Positions 12,801 to 26,417 of a DNA stretch of 64,000 nucleotides are shown here, piece after piece. The DNA is taken from positions 9,415,339 to 9,479,338 of the forward strand of contig NC_134515.1 of NCBI RefSeq assembly GCF_027942865.1. The letters run 5' to 3'. Made by a program: the position numbers and the translations under genes. The notes under the pieces are model-generated. The model was given only the letters and a program-made list of their open reading frames with translations, searched no databases and was not told the origin of the DNA. The number at the start of each line of letters is the position of its first letter. The first letter of the stretch is position 1. The DNA is from Odontesthes bonariensis (lineage: Eukaryota > Chordata > Actinopteri > Atheriniformes > Atherinopsidae).

Positions 12801-15800
12801 TTGTCCAAACAGCCTTTTATCTGACCCCGCTCTGTTTTGAGTGTATTTTTACAGTGGGAGCAACTGACAAGTCGTATATCACAGCATTGGCAGCATGCGA
12901 GCACATCTGTAGTTTGGAACACAACTTGTAGACGCTTGTAGCCAACTTGGATAGACCCAGATGTAGCTTGCAATGGGATAATACAAAGCATTCTTTATGC
13001 ATTTCAACGCATTACACCCCCCCGCCCCCCGACTGCTCCTCATCATGCATCAAATTCAAAACCTTCCCTGTGTTGGTTTAGACCCCCATCCAACGCGACC
13101 CCATCCTCAAACTCTTGTTGTGGCTCTTGGCCAAACAGACCCTCCGACGGCAGGCCTTAAATATTCTTTTCAGTAACTCCAGCCCCCAACGGCAGCCCCA
13201 GCACTCTTATGAAACAACATTTAACCAATTATTTGAGGTGTTGTTGTTGTATTTGAGTGGTAAGCCTCTGCTACTTAGAATTATTGCAGTCTAGACGATA
13301 ACTGTTAAAAAAACGACAAAAAAACTAAACAATGATGCTGAAACTGTACTGGTAGGATGATTTTTTTTTTTACCTTTTTCCAGTGATATGAGATTAAAGA
13401 ACAAAAACTGCCTGTGAGATGTTTTGTTTTTTAAATGTTGCGTCTCCACAGAGGCTCAGTGTGTGCACATTTTGATAGCCATCGGCAAATAGCAGCACGT
13501 CTTAACTAAACATTAAAACTTTGACCTCATTTCTCCCTCTTTTTAACTATGTTCTAATCAGTGAGGAGACTCGCTGCTCCACCCTTTCCTTAAGGCTGGA
13601 CCTCCGCAATCTTCCCCTCAATCTGCTCCTTGCGCAACGCGTGTGCTCGCTGCAGCGTTTATGTGGGTGGGGTGGGCGTGTGTGCCATGCTCAGACAAGC
13701 TTCAGGTTGCATCACTTTCTTCTGCTCGGAGCCGTACATGTCGTTGAGACTCCAAAGCAAACCTCAATCAGAGCAATCAAACGTTGGACTCGATGCGCTG
13801 TTAGGTCATTCTGTTGCGATAGAATTAAAATCTATACGGAAACAATGAAATGCACACATAACTGGTTTGGTTCATCTTAAAGCTCCCCTTGCACTCTTTG
13901 TTTAAAAGTTTCTCCATCCTAGACTACATCTCACATGATGATGGTTTTTGTTTTTCCATGAATTCTGAAATTGGAAGTTCACAGCATTTTTAGCGCATTG
14001 TAAAAAATACACTGGGCAGCGTATTAAAATGCCATTTAAAAAGCTTAATATTATCAATTTAAGTGAAATTTATTAAAATAAGCTAAAATACAAATGGATT
14101 CAAAGTAGAACGTCATGCATTATATTGCAGGTTTGTTGATAACTTGTCCTATGTGCATGTGATGTAAACATTTAAAACTTTATTTTTGGATGCAATGCTT
14201 TAAAGGTACTAAGACTTTACCATTTTTTTCTTTTTCTTCTTTTTGAAGGATTTTGATTTTATTTGCGAGGTCCGTGGCATTGTAGTCATTGTATGATGGT
14301 CATATATATTTTGTGCCTTATTTGTCCTTGTGGGGGCATAGATGAAATTCATTGTAATGGCCCACAAATTAAAAGCTCGGGGACTTTTTTTACTAACCAA
14401 AGGCTGTACCAAATGGCGTACCACCTACATTTTCGCCGCAATCTGGAATCGATATCCATCCTGATTTTCCAGGTTGAACGGTTACATCCAGCCAGCATCA
14501 GCAGTGACATTTAACCTCGATCTGTGTTCAGACTAAAGCCATTTAACATCTTTATCGGTACGTTTTTGCCCCAGTGTGTTTTGAAGTCAGATAGAAATCT
14601 GCACATTAGCACAGTAAGCTATCGCTATCTCTTCCAGGGCTAGATGATAACTTGTATGTATGCAACCCACTCCCTAAAAAATGTCCCCATACATTTTAAT
14701 GCAGAGATGTTTCTGAGGGAATTCTTGGTGTATCTGAAGCTCAAATTTATTACATAGTCTCACTTGTTAATAAAGAAATGAATTTGAAGCTTTAGTATTT
14801 TGTCTAGTTTCTCCTCTGCATGGTTTATGATTGTTTTGAAGTGAAAACCGAATGCATTTGAAATGGTTTCATCTTAAAAATCCTCCCTTGATGCATTCTT
14901 TTCACATTACCAAAACTAAATGCACCAACATGACTTCTAATCTGCACCAACTTGTGGTCCTCAGACTCTAAAGCAATTGTGGATGGAAACCTGAAGCTGA
15001 TCCTGGGTCTGATCTGGACCTTGATCCTGCATTACTCCATCTCCATGCCCATGTGGGATGAGGAGGAAGAGGCAGATGATGGCAGACAGAAGACCCCCAA
15101 GCAGAGACTGCTGGGATGGATCCAGAACAAACTCCCCGAGCTTCCCATCACCAACTTCAACAAGGACTGGCAGACTGGCCGGGCCCTGGGTGCCCTGGTG
15201 GACAGCTGTGCTCCAGGTCAGGGGGAAATGTGTGAATACTTTTTATGGTGCCCTGTCTGGAAAAGGGTGGAGGAAAGGTTGTTTTGTGTGATTCAGGCTT
15301 CAGTTAAGATGATTAATATTTTTATTTTTATTTTTTTACACAGCCAGATACTTAAGTCAACATTTAGCTGAGAAGTAAGAGCTGGAAACGCTCATTTGTG
15401 GACTATATGGGCTGCTTCATGGTCTCTTGGAGCTTGCTAATATCAGCTTTTGCAACAGTTGTGTGTTGAGACCTGCAAAAAAATAATGGTAGCATCCAAG
15501 GATCTGATCAATTTAACAAATTTGACATGAAGTTACCTGAAACTTAACACTGTGCAAGACTTAATTCTGGGGATTCCAGTCTGGAACAATGTGGGGAAAT
15601 CATCGGACTTTCTCACTCCTTCAGCTGCCTGTTAGCGTGAGGTCGTTTAGCATCATAACTATACGCAAACCGTAATGATAGATGCAGATCTGGGATCATG
15701 AGAAGATGAACAAGAGGGCTTAAATCATCTGGCCTGGGGTGCCTCCCCATTGAATTAGAAGAGAGGAGTTTGTTGGATGAGGTGAAGACATGACATACCT

Positions 15801-17909
15801 GTGGATCACCAACAGCCTTGGGCTGAAGATGAGGGTTCAACCATTAGTTTTCAATTCTCTCCCAAAAAAAACATCTTAAATAAAGATCTGGCTTGTTTTG
15901 CTGTCCCCCCCCTTTTATCAACTGGATGTCCTCAAAGCTGTGACGTTGGTACAGAGATGCTTTTGGATCCCAGTCAACTTAAATCTCTATTAATTTAGCA
16001 GAAGTCCTATTCATGGACCCTCACGCTCTTGCACAACTTGCAAAATACAAAGTCAAATGGTTATTTTGCTTTAAATCCAGATAAATCTGTAATACTGTGA
16101 TAACCGTTGAGATAATCTGCTTTATAGTGCTAAACTGTTGATCTTAGGTAGTAGGCATGTTTCTTCATCATAGCATTCTCCTTTTTTTTTTTTTTTTTTT
16201 TGCCATGCATTTCCTTTTTGAAAATATTAAATGATGAGTTACAGCGCTGTTATTTGTTGTGTTAAATCCAGCAAACCTCATTTCTTTCCTGCAGGTCTGT
16301 GTCCTGACTGGGACCAGTGGGATCAGACCAAACCAGTGGATAACGCTCGTGAGGCCATGCAGCAAGCTGACGACTGGCTGGGCATCCCACAGGTGAAATG
16401 AATACATGGGGCCTGATAGAAATGACACGTTTTTCCACAAAAGAAAGAAGGTGTCCTTTCTAATTTGGACTTCACTGATATTACTGAAGTTTATGGTTGA
16501 GTCAGCAAATGGGGAAAATAACTCGTTATTTAAATTTTTTTTTATTTTAAATATTGGAACACACAAATCTCTTGTCTATGTAGTTATCCATACCTAATGA
16601 CAAAATTTGCCGCTTAATGTTTTTTTTTTTTTTTTTTTCCCAACATTTGCTACATTTGATGGAGACAAATTTTTAGCGGTGGATTAAGGCCAGAATTATA
16701 CTTGCTTTTGAACCTCATAAGAGCAACCAGCTCAGTTCTTGGCTTTAACTGGTACCAGATACCACTAGGAGCGCACCGGCTTACTCGGACTATACAGATT
16801 TTGGATTTACGGGATGTAAACAACAAACATAAAAGACAACAAGAGGTTGATATTTACTTGATGTTAGGATCCCGGCGAGAAGGCAACAGCCACAGTATCG
16901 CTGATGATGTTTAAACCCCTTAATTGCCCCCACACTGGCTCTACTGGTTACCTCTGTATTAAATCTTACATAACAGTAACTTCTGGGAACTTGTACAGCC
17001 GACACTCCAGGCAAAGCAGGATATCCAAGGCAGCCGTCATAAATGCGCATGATCAGAAGCGAGTATATTTCAGCCCATTTCTCAGTGGAGGCTCAGACCG
17101 TCTCATTCTTTGGCGCTTTAAATAATTTCAGGCTGTTGGTTAGAGAAAATGCACCAATCCAACCACCATATGCTAATATTGAATATTTTATCTGACGCCA
17201 CTCTTGGCAACACTTTCCATTATTTAAGAAGAGTTTTTTTTGGTGTATTTTTGCCAAAAATGCACCAATAATTTGATTATTATAAACTTTTATGAAATAG
17301 TTGTACCATATTCTTGTTGGAAGATCTTTGTACTCACATATTTAATTCCTAGTTGTGCTGACCAGCATCAGAAGCTCTTGTTGGTGGCAGTTATGAATGA
17401 CTGAGGGTGTTGTGTTGGTATAATTGGCACAGCATGGCGTGCCAACAGTTGGCTCTGTGGTTGCTGCTGTTTCCGCCTACATCTCTGCTTCTGCTAAGAA
17501 ACCGACTTGGTTTCTTCCCCTGTCGTCTTTGTGGGTTGTAAAATCAGACAATGAGTGTGACTGTTTCATTCTCTATCCGATGTCTGGCTCAGGTACTTTC
17601 TGGTCTGTGGTATAGGTTGGTATGTGCTTCTCTCTAAATTACAAGATGACTATATTTATGTGGGTAACTGTCTCCATGGCAACTAATCAAACCCCTGCTA
17701 TAGGTTGCAAAAAAAAGGAACAAAACCTAATTAAACAAGTTCCTTCTTGTCCGTTTCACAGGTGATAACCCCTGAAGAGATTGTCGACCCCAATGTGGAC
17801 GAACACTCAGTCATGACCTACCTGTCCCAGTTCCCCAAGGCGAAACTGAAGCCTGGTGCACCTCTCCGACCCAAACTTAACCCCAAGAAGGCGCGCGCCT
17901 ATGGGCCAG
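3066..17909 (+). CDS. flna: flna exons 1-4: actin-binding domain and start of repeat 1
   Basis: Coding exons are 3066-3435, 14965-15216, 16295-16392 and 17762-17909, covering residues 1 to about 289. CH1 begins at [19 protein letters not shown] (near residue 40). CH2 begins at [20 protein letters not shown]. The junction between exons 1 and 2 splits the codon of D in [13 protein letters not shown]. The actin-contact helix text [15 protein letters not shown] is intact. Exon 4 ends in KARAYGPG, the first strand of Ig repeat 1. Compared with vertebrate FLNA this domain is strongly conserved, and only the first 25 or so residues vary. Confidence 0.96.
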
Positions 17910-20900
17910 GTACACGCATACAGGATTAGAGTAACAAGCTTCACATATTAGCAGTCAGAGATGGGACCAAGTCACACATGTGCAAGTCTCAAGTCTTAGC
18001 TTTCAAGTCTCAAGTAAGTCTCAAGTCAAAGTCAAGTCACTTTATTATTGCAATTTTACCTGCAGAATCTGATCTTAATAAAGTGAAAAGACAAGATATA
18101 AGTAACTGTCAGTAAACATCATTGGCCAATGTGTCCAACCTGTCCACCCCGTATCATATCAAGCTAACGTTAGCTAACTACCGACTAGGCTAACAGGATA
18201 ATATTAGCTAATTTGACGACCACTTACTGGTCAGGATGGATCTTCAAATGACGAACAAAGTGCGAAGTTATGCTAGATGCTTAACACTCACGTCATTCAA
18301 GTCATCGTGTCTCAAGTCAAGTGCCGAGTCTTTAATTTCCAAGTCCGAGTCGAGTCAAGTCTTTTATTTTTTTTTTTTTAGTATTTTAAGTCATCAAAAC
18401 AGCAACTCGAGTCGACTTGAGTCCAAGTCACAGTGACTTGAGTCCCCATCTCTGTTAGCATTAATTTACTATTTCTACCGTTTAAAATGTTTAAACTCGC
18501 CGCTCTGACTTTGTGAAGGTATTGAACCTGTCGGAAATGTTGTCATGAAGAAGGCTCTGTTCACTGTGGAGACCATCAGTGCAGGCATGGGAGAGGTGCT
18601 GGTTTATGTGGAGGACCCCGCAGGACACCAAGAGGAGGTTTACAAATTTTTCATGTTTTTGATCTTTGTGAAACGCTTGCTTTTCACTTTCACACTGTTT
18701 TTGTTAACTTTTCCATCTTGTTCCAGGCCAAAGTGACGGCGAACAATGACAAGAACCGCACCTACTCTGTTGTCTACATTCCCAAAGTAACGGGCATGCA
18801 CAAGGTAAGTGGAGCACATGAGGAACTCAAAATATTTAACTCTGAATGGAAACGTGGGGAGATGGAAGTCAGTGGTGGAAAGTAACGGTGTCCATCTGTG
18901 AAAGCCTGGTTTGTAGGATTTTTGGGGGTTACAAGAAGCCTGGATCCGATCTGGACAGAGGCGAGAAGGAATGACAGGGGTTAAAGGTCACAGGTCTGAA
19001 TTCTGACCCAGGTCGGCTTCCAAGAGGACTTTAAGTGTCCACATGAGGGGCATCTGCTTAACCAGCGGAGCTCTCAGTCCTGTTTTTAGATCTTTGTACT
19101 AGTATTCCAGTTCTGACGGCTGAATTTTATTGCTATTTTCCTTCAGGGATTTTCAACCCTCATTTAATATAAATTTGTTTTCTCCGATTTAAAGTTAAAA
19201 GATGAGACTTTAGTGATCCCACGACCAAAACGGAGCAGGAAAAAGTAGTAAATGGGTGTGTGTGTATGTATGTATATTATATCTTATTAAAAACGAGTTC
19301 AAATGTTGTGTCTGCGCTCCAGAATAAGCTTTAGAATAAACTTTGGATTGCATCGGAGCTCAGATATATTTATATTGCTTTATTAGTACTTGTGCTTCGT
19401 CCTTTCTGCCTAAAAGAGTCTAGATGATGGTTAATAAAAGGCAACTCTGGCTCACTTTGCTCTCCAAATGACTTAAAGGTTGCCTAGTACTGTACCACCG
19501 TTACCATGGGTACAGTATTACTGTGCTTCATCTCTGATCCGTTAAGTTTGGTAGAAATTCATTTGAGGATTGAATAACATTTGTGTCACTGACCTTTTGT
19601 TCAAATCAATCACTTTGAGATGGGGCCTGATGTTAAAACTGTTCATTTTTGCGGATTATTTTCCCAAATTTCCTTGGCCTGCTGATGGATCCAAGGAGAT
19701 GTACTTCTGTTTAAGGTGTTTTTATCCATAGAACCCAAAGTAGTTCAGTTTGGCTTACAGCTGTGGAGGTGAACTTTTAATTTAGGTTTGTTTGTTCAGG
19801 TGGAAATTCCAGCAAGCCTCATTTCATGGGTTAAGACGAGGATCTCAGGAGCTCTTGCACCCCTGCTGGACGCTTCAGTCATAACTCAGACTTTGATGAG
19901 CTTCGATAAACTCGATTACTTTTCATAAAGATTTGCACACAAACAGTTTTGTTGCAGTATGGTGGTAGAATAGTTAAGATAAGTAAGTCTCTCTGTATCC
20001 ATGACAAAAGCCAAACAAAAAAAATAAAAAAAAAGTTGTTTCACTTCTGTTTTACCAAACATAATCCTCTTCCCTTTATCACTTTCCACTGTCTGATGGT
20101 GATGCTGCTGCACGCATGCACCGTGCTGACATCCCTTTAACACTATAAATCTGTAGAGTTGTTTAGAATAACAAACAATAAAGCAAGAAGGGTGGTTTCT
20201 CATGTTAAAGAATACAGTTCCACTATGATAAGAAGCTTGAGGATGTGTTGATGATGATGGACATTATGTTGAAGATGGAGAGATCTTGTTATAATCAGGG
20301 AAATAATTATATTGAATGATCTGTAACTTTTTATGTGTTTCTAACGAGTTAAATGAACCTGAACAAAGTCTTTAAGTTTATTTTGCACCTTTTTGAAGAG
20401 TCACAAGGTGATTCACGGGAAAATAAAGCTGTGAAATGTGAGATAAAAACAAAATTAAATGCAACAAAGTTGGGTTTTTTTTTGGGAGAAGTTTAATACC
20501 ATCCTGGTATTTTTTTGTTCTGATGCATTATCAATTCCTGCTTGGAGACCAAAGGGGTTAAATATGGTGTTTTCTGTTTTTCAGGTGACCGTGTTGTTTG
20601 CAGGACAGCACATTTCAAAGAGCCCCTTTGAGGTGGAGATCGGCATGGCTCAGGGAGACTCCAGTAAGGCCACAGCCCAGGGACCAGGCCTTGAGCCCTC
20701 TGGAAACATCGCCAACAAGAGCACCTACTTTGAAGTCTACACAGCAGGTAATGTATCGATGTGGTGGACTCTTTCCCATCGAGCCGGAAGCCTGCGTTTG
20801 TTTTCCTCATGCTCTGTTGGCCTCCTGTTTCTCCCAGGCGCCGGTGTCGGTGAGGTGGAGGTGGAGATCATGGACCCTGCCGGCAAGAAGAACACGGTGA

Positions 20901-23900
20901 CTTGCACCATCGAGGACAAGGGCAACAGCAGCTATCGCTGCACCTACAAACCCACTCTGGAGGGCCAGCACACCCTCTTCATCACCTTTGCTGGCGGTCA
21001 GATCAGCAAGAGTCCCTTCACAGTCAACGTTGGAGAGGGTAAGGTTTACAGAATTAAACCCCTGGTATAATGAATCCTGTTGAATTATCTTAACCTTAAA
21101 GTTAATCTGTGTCAGATGACACTTAAATACTGAGTTTCATGTGACATAGTTTTGGCTGTGAGACATTTTTAGATTCCAATAATGCCTCTTTGACAAGTTA
21201 TTCTGCTTAATTCCCTTCTTGACTAAATGAAGTTCTGTCTTTTCCTGCTTCTGTTCTGGCTGCTGTGTCTTCTGTTCTCTCCTCCCCGACTTCTCTTTGA
21301 TAGAGGCCTGGTTGCATCTGTCCTCTCTCTGGAAAGGCCTCTTCCCTCTGCTGTCATTTCCTGTTTCCTTGGATCTCTCTTGGGTACCTACTTTGTGTGT
21401 ATGAGTTGGAAAGATTGCCTCCATGAGTATGTGAGCCTTGTATTGGTGTATCATACATGAGCGTGTTGTCCCATTCTTGGCTTGTGTTTTTGAGGGTGCA
21501 TGTCTTTACTTGTGACTAATTTTCCCTGTTTAGACTTGTGTGCCGTGTCAACTGCCAGCAATGTTCTAAATCCAGAATGACTCAAGTATCCTCAGGAATA
21601 TGTTTCCATATTAGGAGTTCTCAACATTCATAAAAGTCCAAAACGTACTCTGTCAATAATTACAAACACTACAATGCAATCCCAATACATTTAGAGCGGT
21701 TTGCATTTGATCTACCCACTGATGCGTCCTTTCTTCAGCTTTTAATTTACAGAGATATTTATAGAGCTATGACTATCTTTTGCTCCCTAAGAAATTAGAT
21801 CACCTTTAAGTCCTCGATAAACCCTTTAAAACATCTTTTATGAACATCTCTGCCCGACAGCTTTAATAAAGTACAAACGATTGGTGTCTGTGGCAAAATG
21901 AATTGCATGTATCATAAAAATCTGATTCATAAGAAAGATTTTTGTGGTTTCCGTGTTGCTATATTACTTGTTGTTTCTAAACAACAAGTGGCAGTCATGG
22001 AATTATTGTTAATGTTAAAATGCAATTTATAAAGGGCAGATTACCTCATAGATGAATAAGGAGAAGCACTGGTATGTTTCAGATATAAAGACGATTGCCA
22101 CCATCTGCAGCTACATTATTACCAAAGTTCTGCTGAGCGACTGCTTTGAAGCTTTTCTGACATCCTGAATGCTCACGTGCCTTAAATACACAGAACTATT
22201 GAGATATAACGCATATTAGTGTACCATGTATGTGCATATATACATAAAGGACTGAAGGCTTTTTACGTTGGTCTAAAACACCTGCCAACATCTGACCTTT
22301 GTCATTCAGAACTTCATCATCAGGTCTGTGTTTGATTAATTGTCCGTAAAGTAAAAGATTGAATCCATTCGGCTACAGTCCCTTTCTGGGCAGAAAAGGT
22401 CAAACTTTCTGATTATAGCTCATTTGATAAGGTGTTTGTACATTATTTATCCTGTTAGGAAGTTTATTACCATTCCACCAATGTGGATAACCTGCCTGTA
22501 ATTGTTGAGAAAAACATGTTTATGCTAATTTCTACACGGGTAATATTTGTTTTCTGTCTTACAAATTGCATTATAACTGTCACTAAATGGCACATACATG
22601 TATGAAGTGGCAGTGAGACCTGGTTTCAGGTCTGGATGTTTTTATCTGCTTCCTGCAAGGCAATTAGCTGTGACTCAGCAGCTTCTTCTTCGTACCCTCT
22701 TAATCAGGAGACCTGATGGATATCCCACTTCCTATGTGAGGACAATTGCCCACTTCCTTTTCTGTGGTCTGTGAATGCACTCTGCAGGATGAGATAAATA
22801 TAAGAGGCAGTGGATGAGTGTGCAGGGTTGCAGGAAGGAGGGAAAGAACAACTGAAAAGTGTAGAATGCTTCCCAGCACCTCATATGGATGCACTTTTTG
22901 AATGGAAATGATTTTTGGTTTCTCTTAGTTCCCCCCACAACTCATTCCACTTCTCTGCACTAAAACCACCAGTGAGGTTGCATGTGGTCCTAATGTCAGA
23001 GCTGTCTCTTTGTGTGACGCCCTCTCACTACTTCCTTCTGTCTCTGTCCACAGCGTGCAATCCCAGCCTCTGCAGAGCAAAGGGTCGCGGTCTGCAGCCA
23101 AAGGGCCTCAGGGTGAAGGAGACTGCTGACTTCAAGGTTTACACAAAAGGAGCCGGCACCGGAGAGCTCAAAGTCTCCATCAAGGGCCCCAGTGAGTTGC
23201 ACTATGAACAACTGTCTTGGTTTTACAGTAATCGTCGCTTAAAGCAACAGCTTATCTACTTAAACCTACTTTAACCACAAGAAATCTAAGGAATTTCTAA
23301 GAAAGATGTACTACCGTCTGATATAGTGTCATTAAAGCTGCTTAAAACTGTGGAATCAGGGTCATGTTCCATGATAAATCCACGTTATAAAAACTTGGTG
23401 CGACAGTGAAAACGCTGAAATGAGTCTCGCTCTTACCCAGCAGTTGGATAAATAACAGAGTATTAACACACGTTTTGAATGGTGACATTCAGATGGCTTA
23501 AAACCCAAATACCATCCCATTATGACCACAAACCATCCCTTAACTACCAGTAACAACTAGCTGATTCCAAAGATGTGCAAGAGAACGGGTCCAGTCAGCA
23601 CTTCTGAATGGTTATTTGTCAGACTGTCGTGCAACATATTGTTGGAGCTTTGATGTTGCTACCTGTGGATGCACAATAGTCACTGCTGTAATAGTCAAAA
23701 ATGCCAAATATCCCTGAAACATGCAAACCTTCTGTGGAGGAAGTCCTGTTAATTTACTCCCGTAAGTCCTTCAGCTGCACTGCTCAGATAAAACCGCCCA
23801 AATATTTACTAAAATGCTGCCACAAAGTGATCCCAAAGACCAAGTCCGGAACCTCAGTGTGCTGATAGACTCAGACCTGACCTTCAACAATCATATCAAA

Positions 23901-26384
23901 TCAGTCACCAAATCAGCCTTTTATCAACTTAAGAACGTATCCAGAATTAAGGGTTTCATGTCCCAAACAGATCAGGAGAAGCTGATTCATGCTTTCATCT
24001 CCAACAGACTTGACTACTGTAGCGGTCTTCTGACTGGAATCCCCCAAAAGAGTCTCAAACAGCTGCAGCTCATTCAGAATTCAGTTTTAACCAGAACAAA
24101 GAGATCACATCACATCACCCCAGTTCTCAAGTCTTTACATCGGCTCCCGGTCAGATACAGAATAGATTTTAAAGTTCTGCTACTCGTCTACAAATCACGG
24201 AACGGTTTAGGTCCAGAATACATGAATGACATGCTGGTAGAGTATAAACCCAGCAGAGCTCTGAGATCTGCTGACTCAGGTCAGATAGTGGAGCCCAGAG
24301 TTCAAACTGGACCCGGTGAAGCAGCTTTTAGCTGTTATGCTGCACACAACTGGAACAAACTACCAGCAGAACTGAAATCAGCCCCAACTGTAAGCACTTT
24401 TAAATCCAGGTTAAAAACATTTCTCTTTAGGTGTGCTTATGGTTGAGTTTATATCTTTCTTTTTCCCCTCTTCTTTGATTGCTTTTAACTGTGTTGTAAT
24501 TTTTATTCTCTTTTTTTTTTTTTCTCTTTAAATTGCTTGTTTTTATGCTGTTCTTTTAAATGCCTTGTCTTTATGTAAAGCACATTGAGTTGCCTGTGGT
24601 ATGAAATGCGCTATATAAATAAAGATGCCTTGCCAAGTAACACAGCTCCACCTCCTGTTTGGAAGTTAAAAGGCAGCCCTTTTTCTGGCTGATAAACCCA
24701 AAAGATCAACAGCCTGCCCACTAAGTTGCAAGCGATAAATGGGATCCATCATGTGCTTATTTAGGTATATTTAGTTAAGCTTAACATCAACTCACCGCTG
24801 TTACAGGGATTTTATTTTATTTTTTATATATGCCTTCACCTGAGAGTTGATCATAATAACTTGTGTTTACAGAGGGACTTGATGAGCCGTGTAAAAGGAA
24901 AGATCTCGGTGACGGTGTGTACGCATTTGATTACTACCCCACCGCACCAGGAACGTACAGCATCACCATCACCTGGGGAGGACAGCACATTCCTCGCAGG
25001 TACACATGCTGAAGCATAAGCAAATACTGCAGCTGACTTATTCAGGTTTTCATTGGGACTGATCACCACTTACTTCATTTAGCCCCATTGAGGTCAAGAT
25101 TGGCACCGAGGCCGGCCCGCAGAAGGTGAGGGCCTGGGGTCCGGGGCTGGATGGAGGAGTTGTTGGCAAATCTGCCGACTTTGTGGTGGAGGCTGTCGGA
25201 GATAATGTCGGCACACTGGGTAAGTGGGGCAGAGTGACCACAGAGGTGTAAAAGTGCAGAGGGGGAGTCCTGGAAGTCTGTTCTGTAACACTAAGCTGTA
25301 TGTGTTCAGGTTTCTCTGTGGAAGGTCCATCTCAGGCCAAGATTGAATGTGATGACAAGGGCGATGGATCCTGCGACGTGCGCTACTGGCCCACAGAGCC
25401 TGGGGAGTACGCCGTCCATGTTCTCTGCAACAACGAGGACATCCAGCACTCTCCCTTCATGGCCGAGATAGTCAACCCTCCAGGGAAAGACTTCTACCCT
25501 GACAAGGTATCACACACCGGAGCTTTCGCGATGAGCGTGTGGCTGAAAAACAACGATACAACTTTCTATTTTGCTTTCTGATTGTTAATTATCGTGTGTG
25601 TGTGCGTTTATCAGGTTAAGGCATACGGTCCAGGCCTTCAGAGCAGTGGTCTGGCTGTTGGAAAGCCCACAGAGTTCACAGTTGATGCCAAGCAAGGAGG
25701 GAAAGCTCCTCTGAAGACTGTGGCTCAGGTATGTCATGGGTTCACCTTGGTGACCGCAGTCAGTTTGAGCTCAGAAATCTGTATATAAAGCATTTTCTTA
25801 AGTAAAAAAGAAAGAATCTGATCTGAAGTATTGTGTTTTCTCACAGGATGGAGAGGGCAATCCTTTGGATGTCCAGGTTAAGGATAACGGCAACGGCACA
25901 TACACCTGTACTTACACGCCACGTAAACCTGTAAAGCACACAGTCATGGTGTCCTGGGGGGGCGTTAACATCCCTGACAGTCCATTCAGGGTGAGTGAAC
26001 ACAGATGCATACTTTGATGGAGCTTCTTCTTTTGCCACGTCTCCTAAACGATGGTGTTTTTGACGACAGATGAATATCGGAGCGGGCTGCCACCCGAACA
26101 AAGTGAAGGTATCTGGACCTGGAGTGGCCAAGACTGGACTGAAGGCCTTTGAGCCAACATATTTCACCGTAGACTGCGCAGAGGCTGGTCAAGGTACATG
26201 AAACCGTTGTAATCTGCTAATTTATCAAGTCGGAGTTTTCTACAACTGTGATTAAAGTCTTTTAAAACATTATAGTAGCTTTTGAGGGGAGATTCCCCAT
26301 CCAACTTTGAATGAAGGAATCGCTGACACATTCTTAGATGAAGTCATTTAATATTACTCTGATTTGATGATCCAGTAAAGGCAC

Positions 26385-26417
<33 letters not shown>

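Larger units (their letters stand above)
3436..14964 (+). other. flna: flna intron 1 (11.5 kb)
   Basis: This first coding intron is by far the longest in the gene. It starts GTGGGT and ends CCTCAG. It holds a CA/CG run, a Tc1-like fossil, poly(A/T) tracts, an L2-like tail and several G or C homopolymers. I found no convincing coding exon in it. Long 5' introns often hold enhancers, but nothing in the sequence proves that here. Confidence 0.7.

Noticed and set aside
23814-24446. Possible host gene inside flna intron 9
   Set aside because: Its text is the C terminus of a LINE reverse transcriptase and it is followed by the LINE tail.
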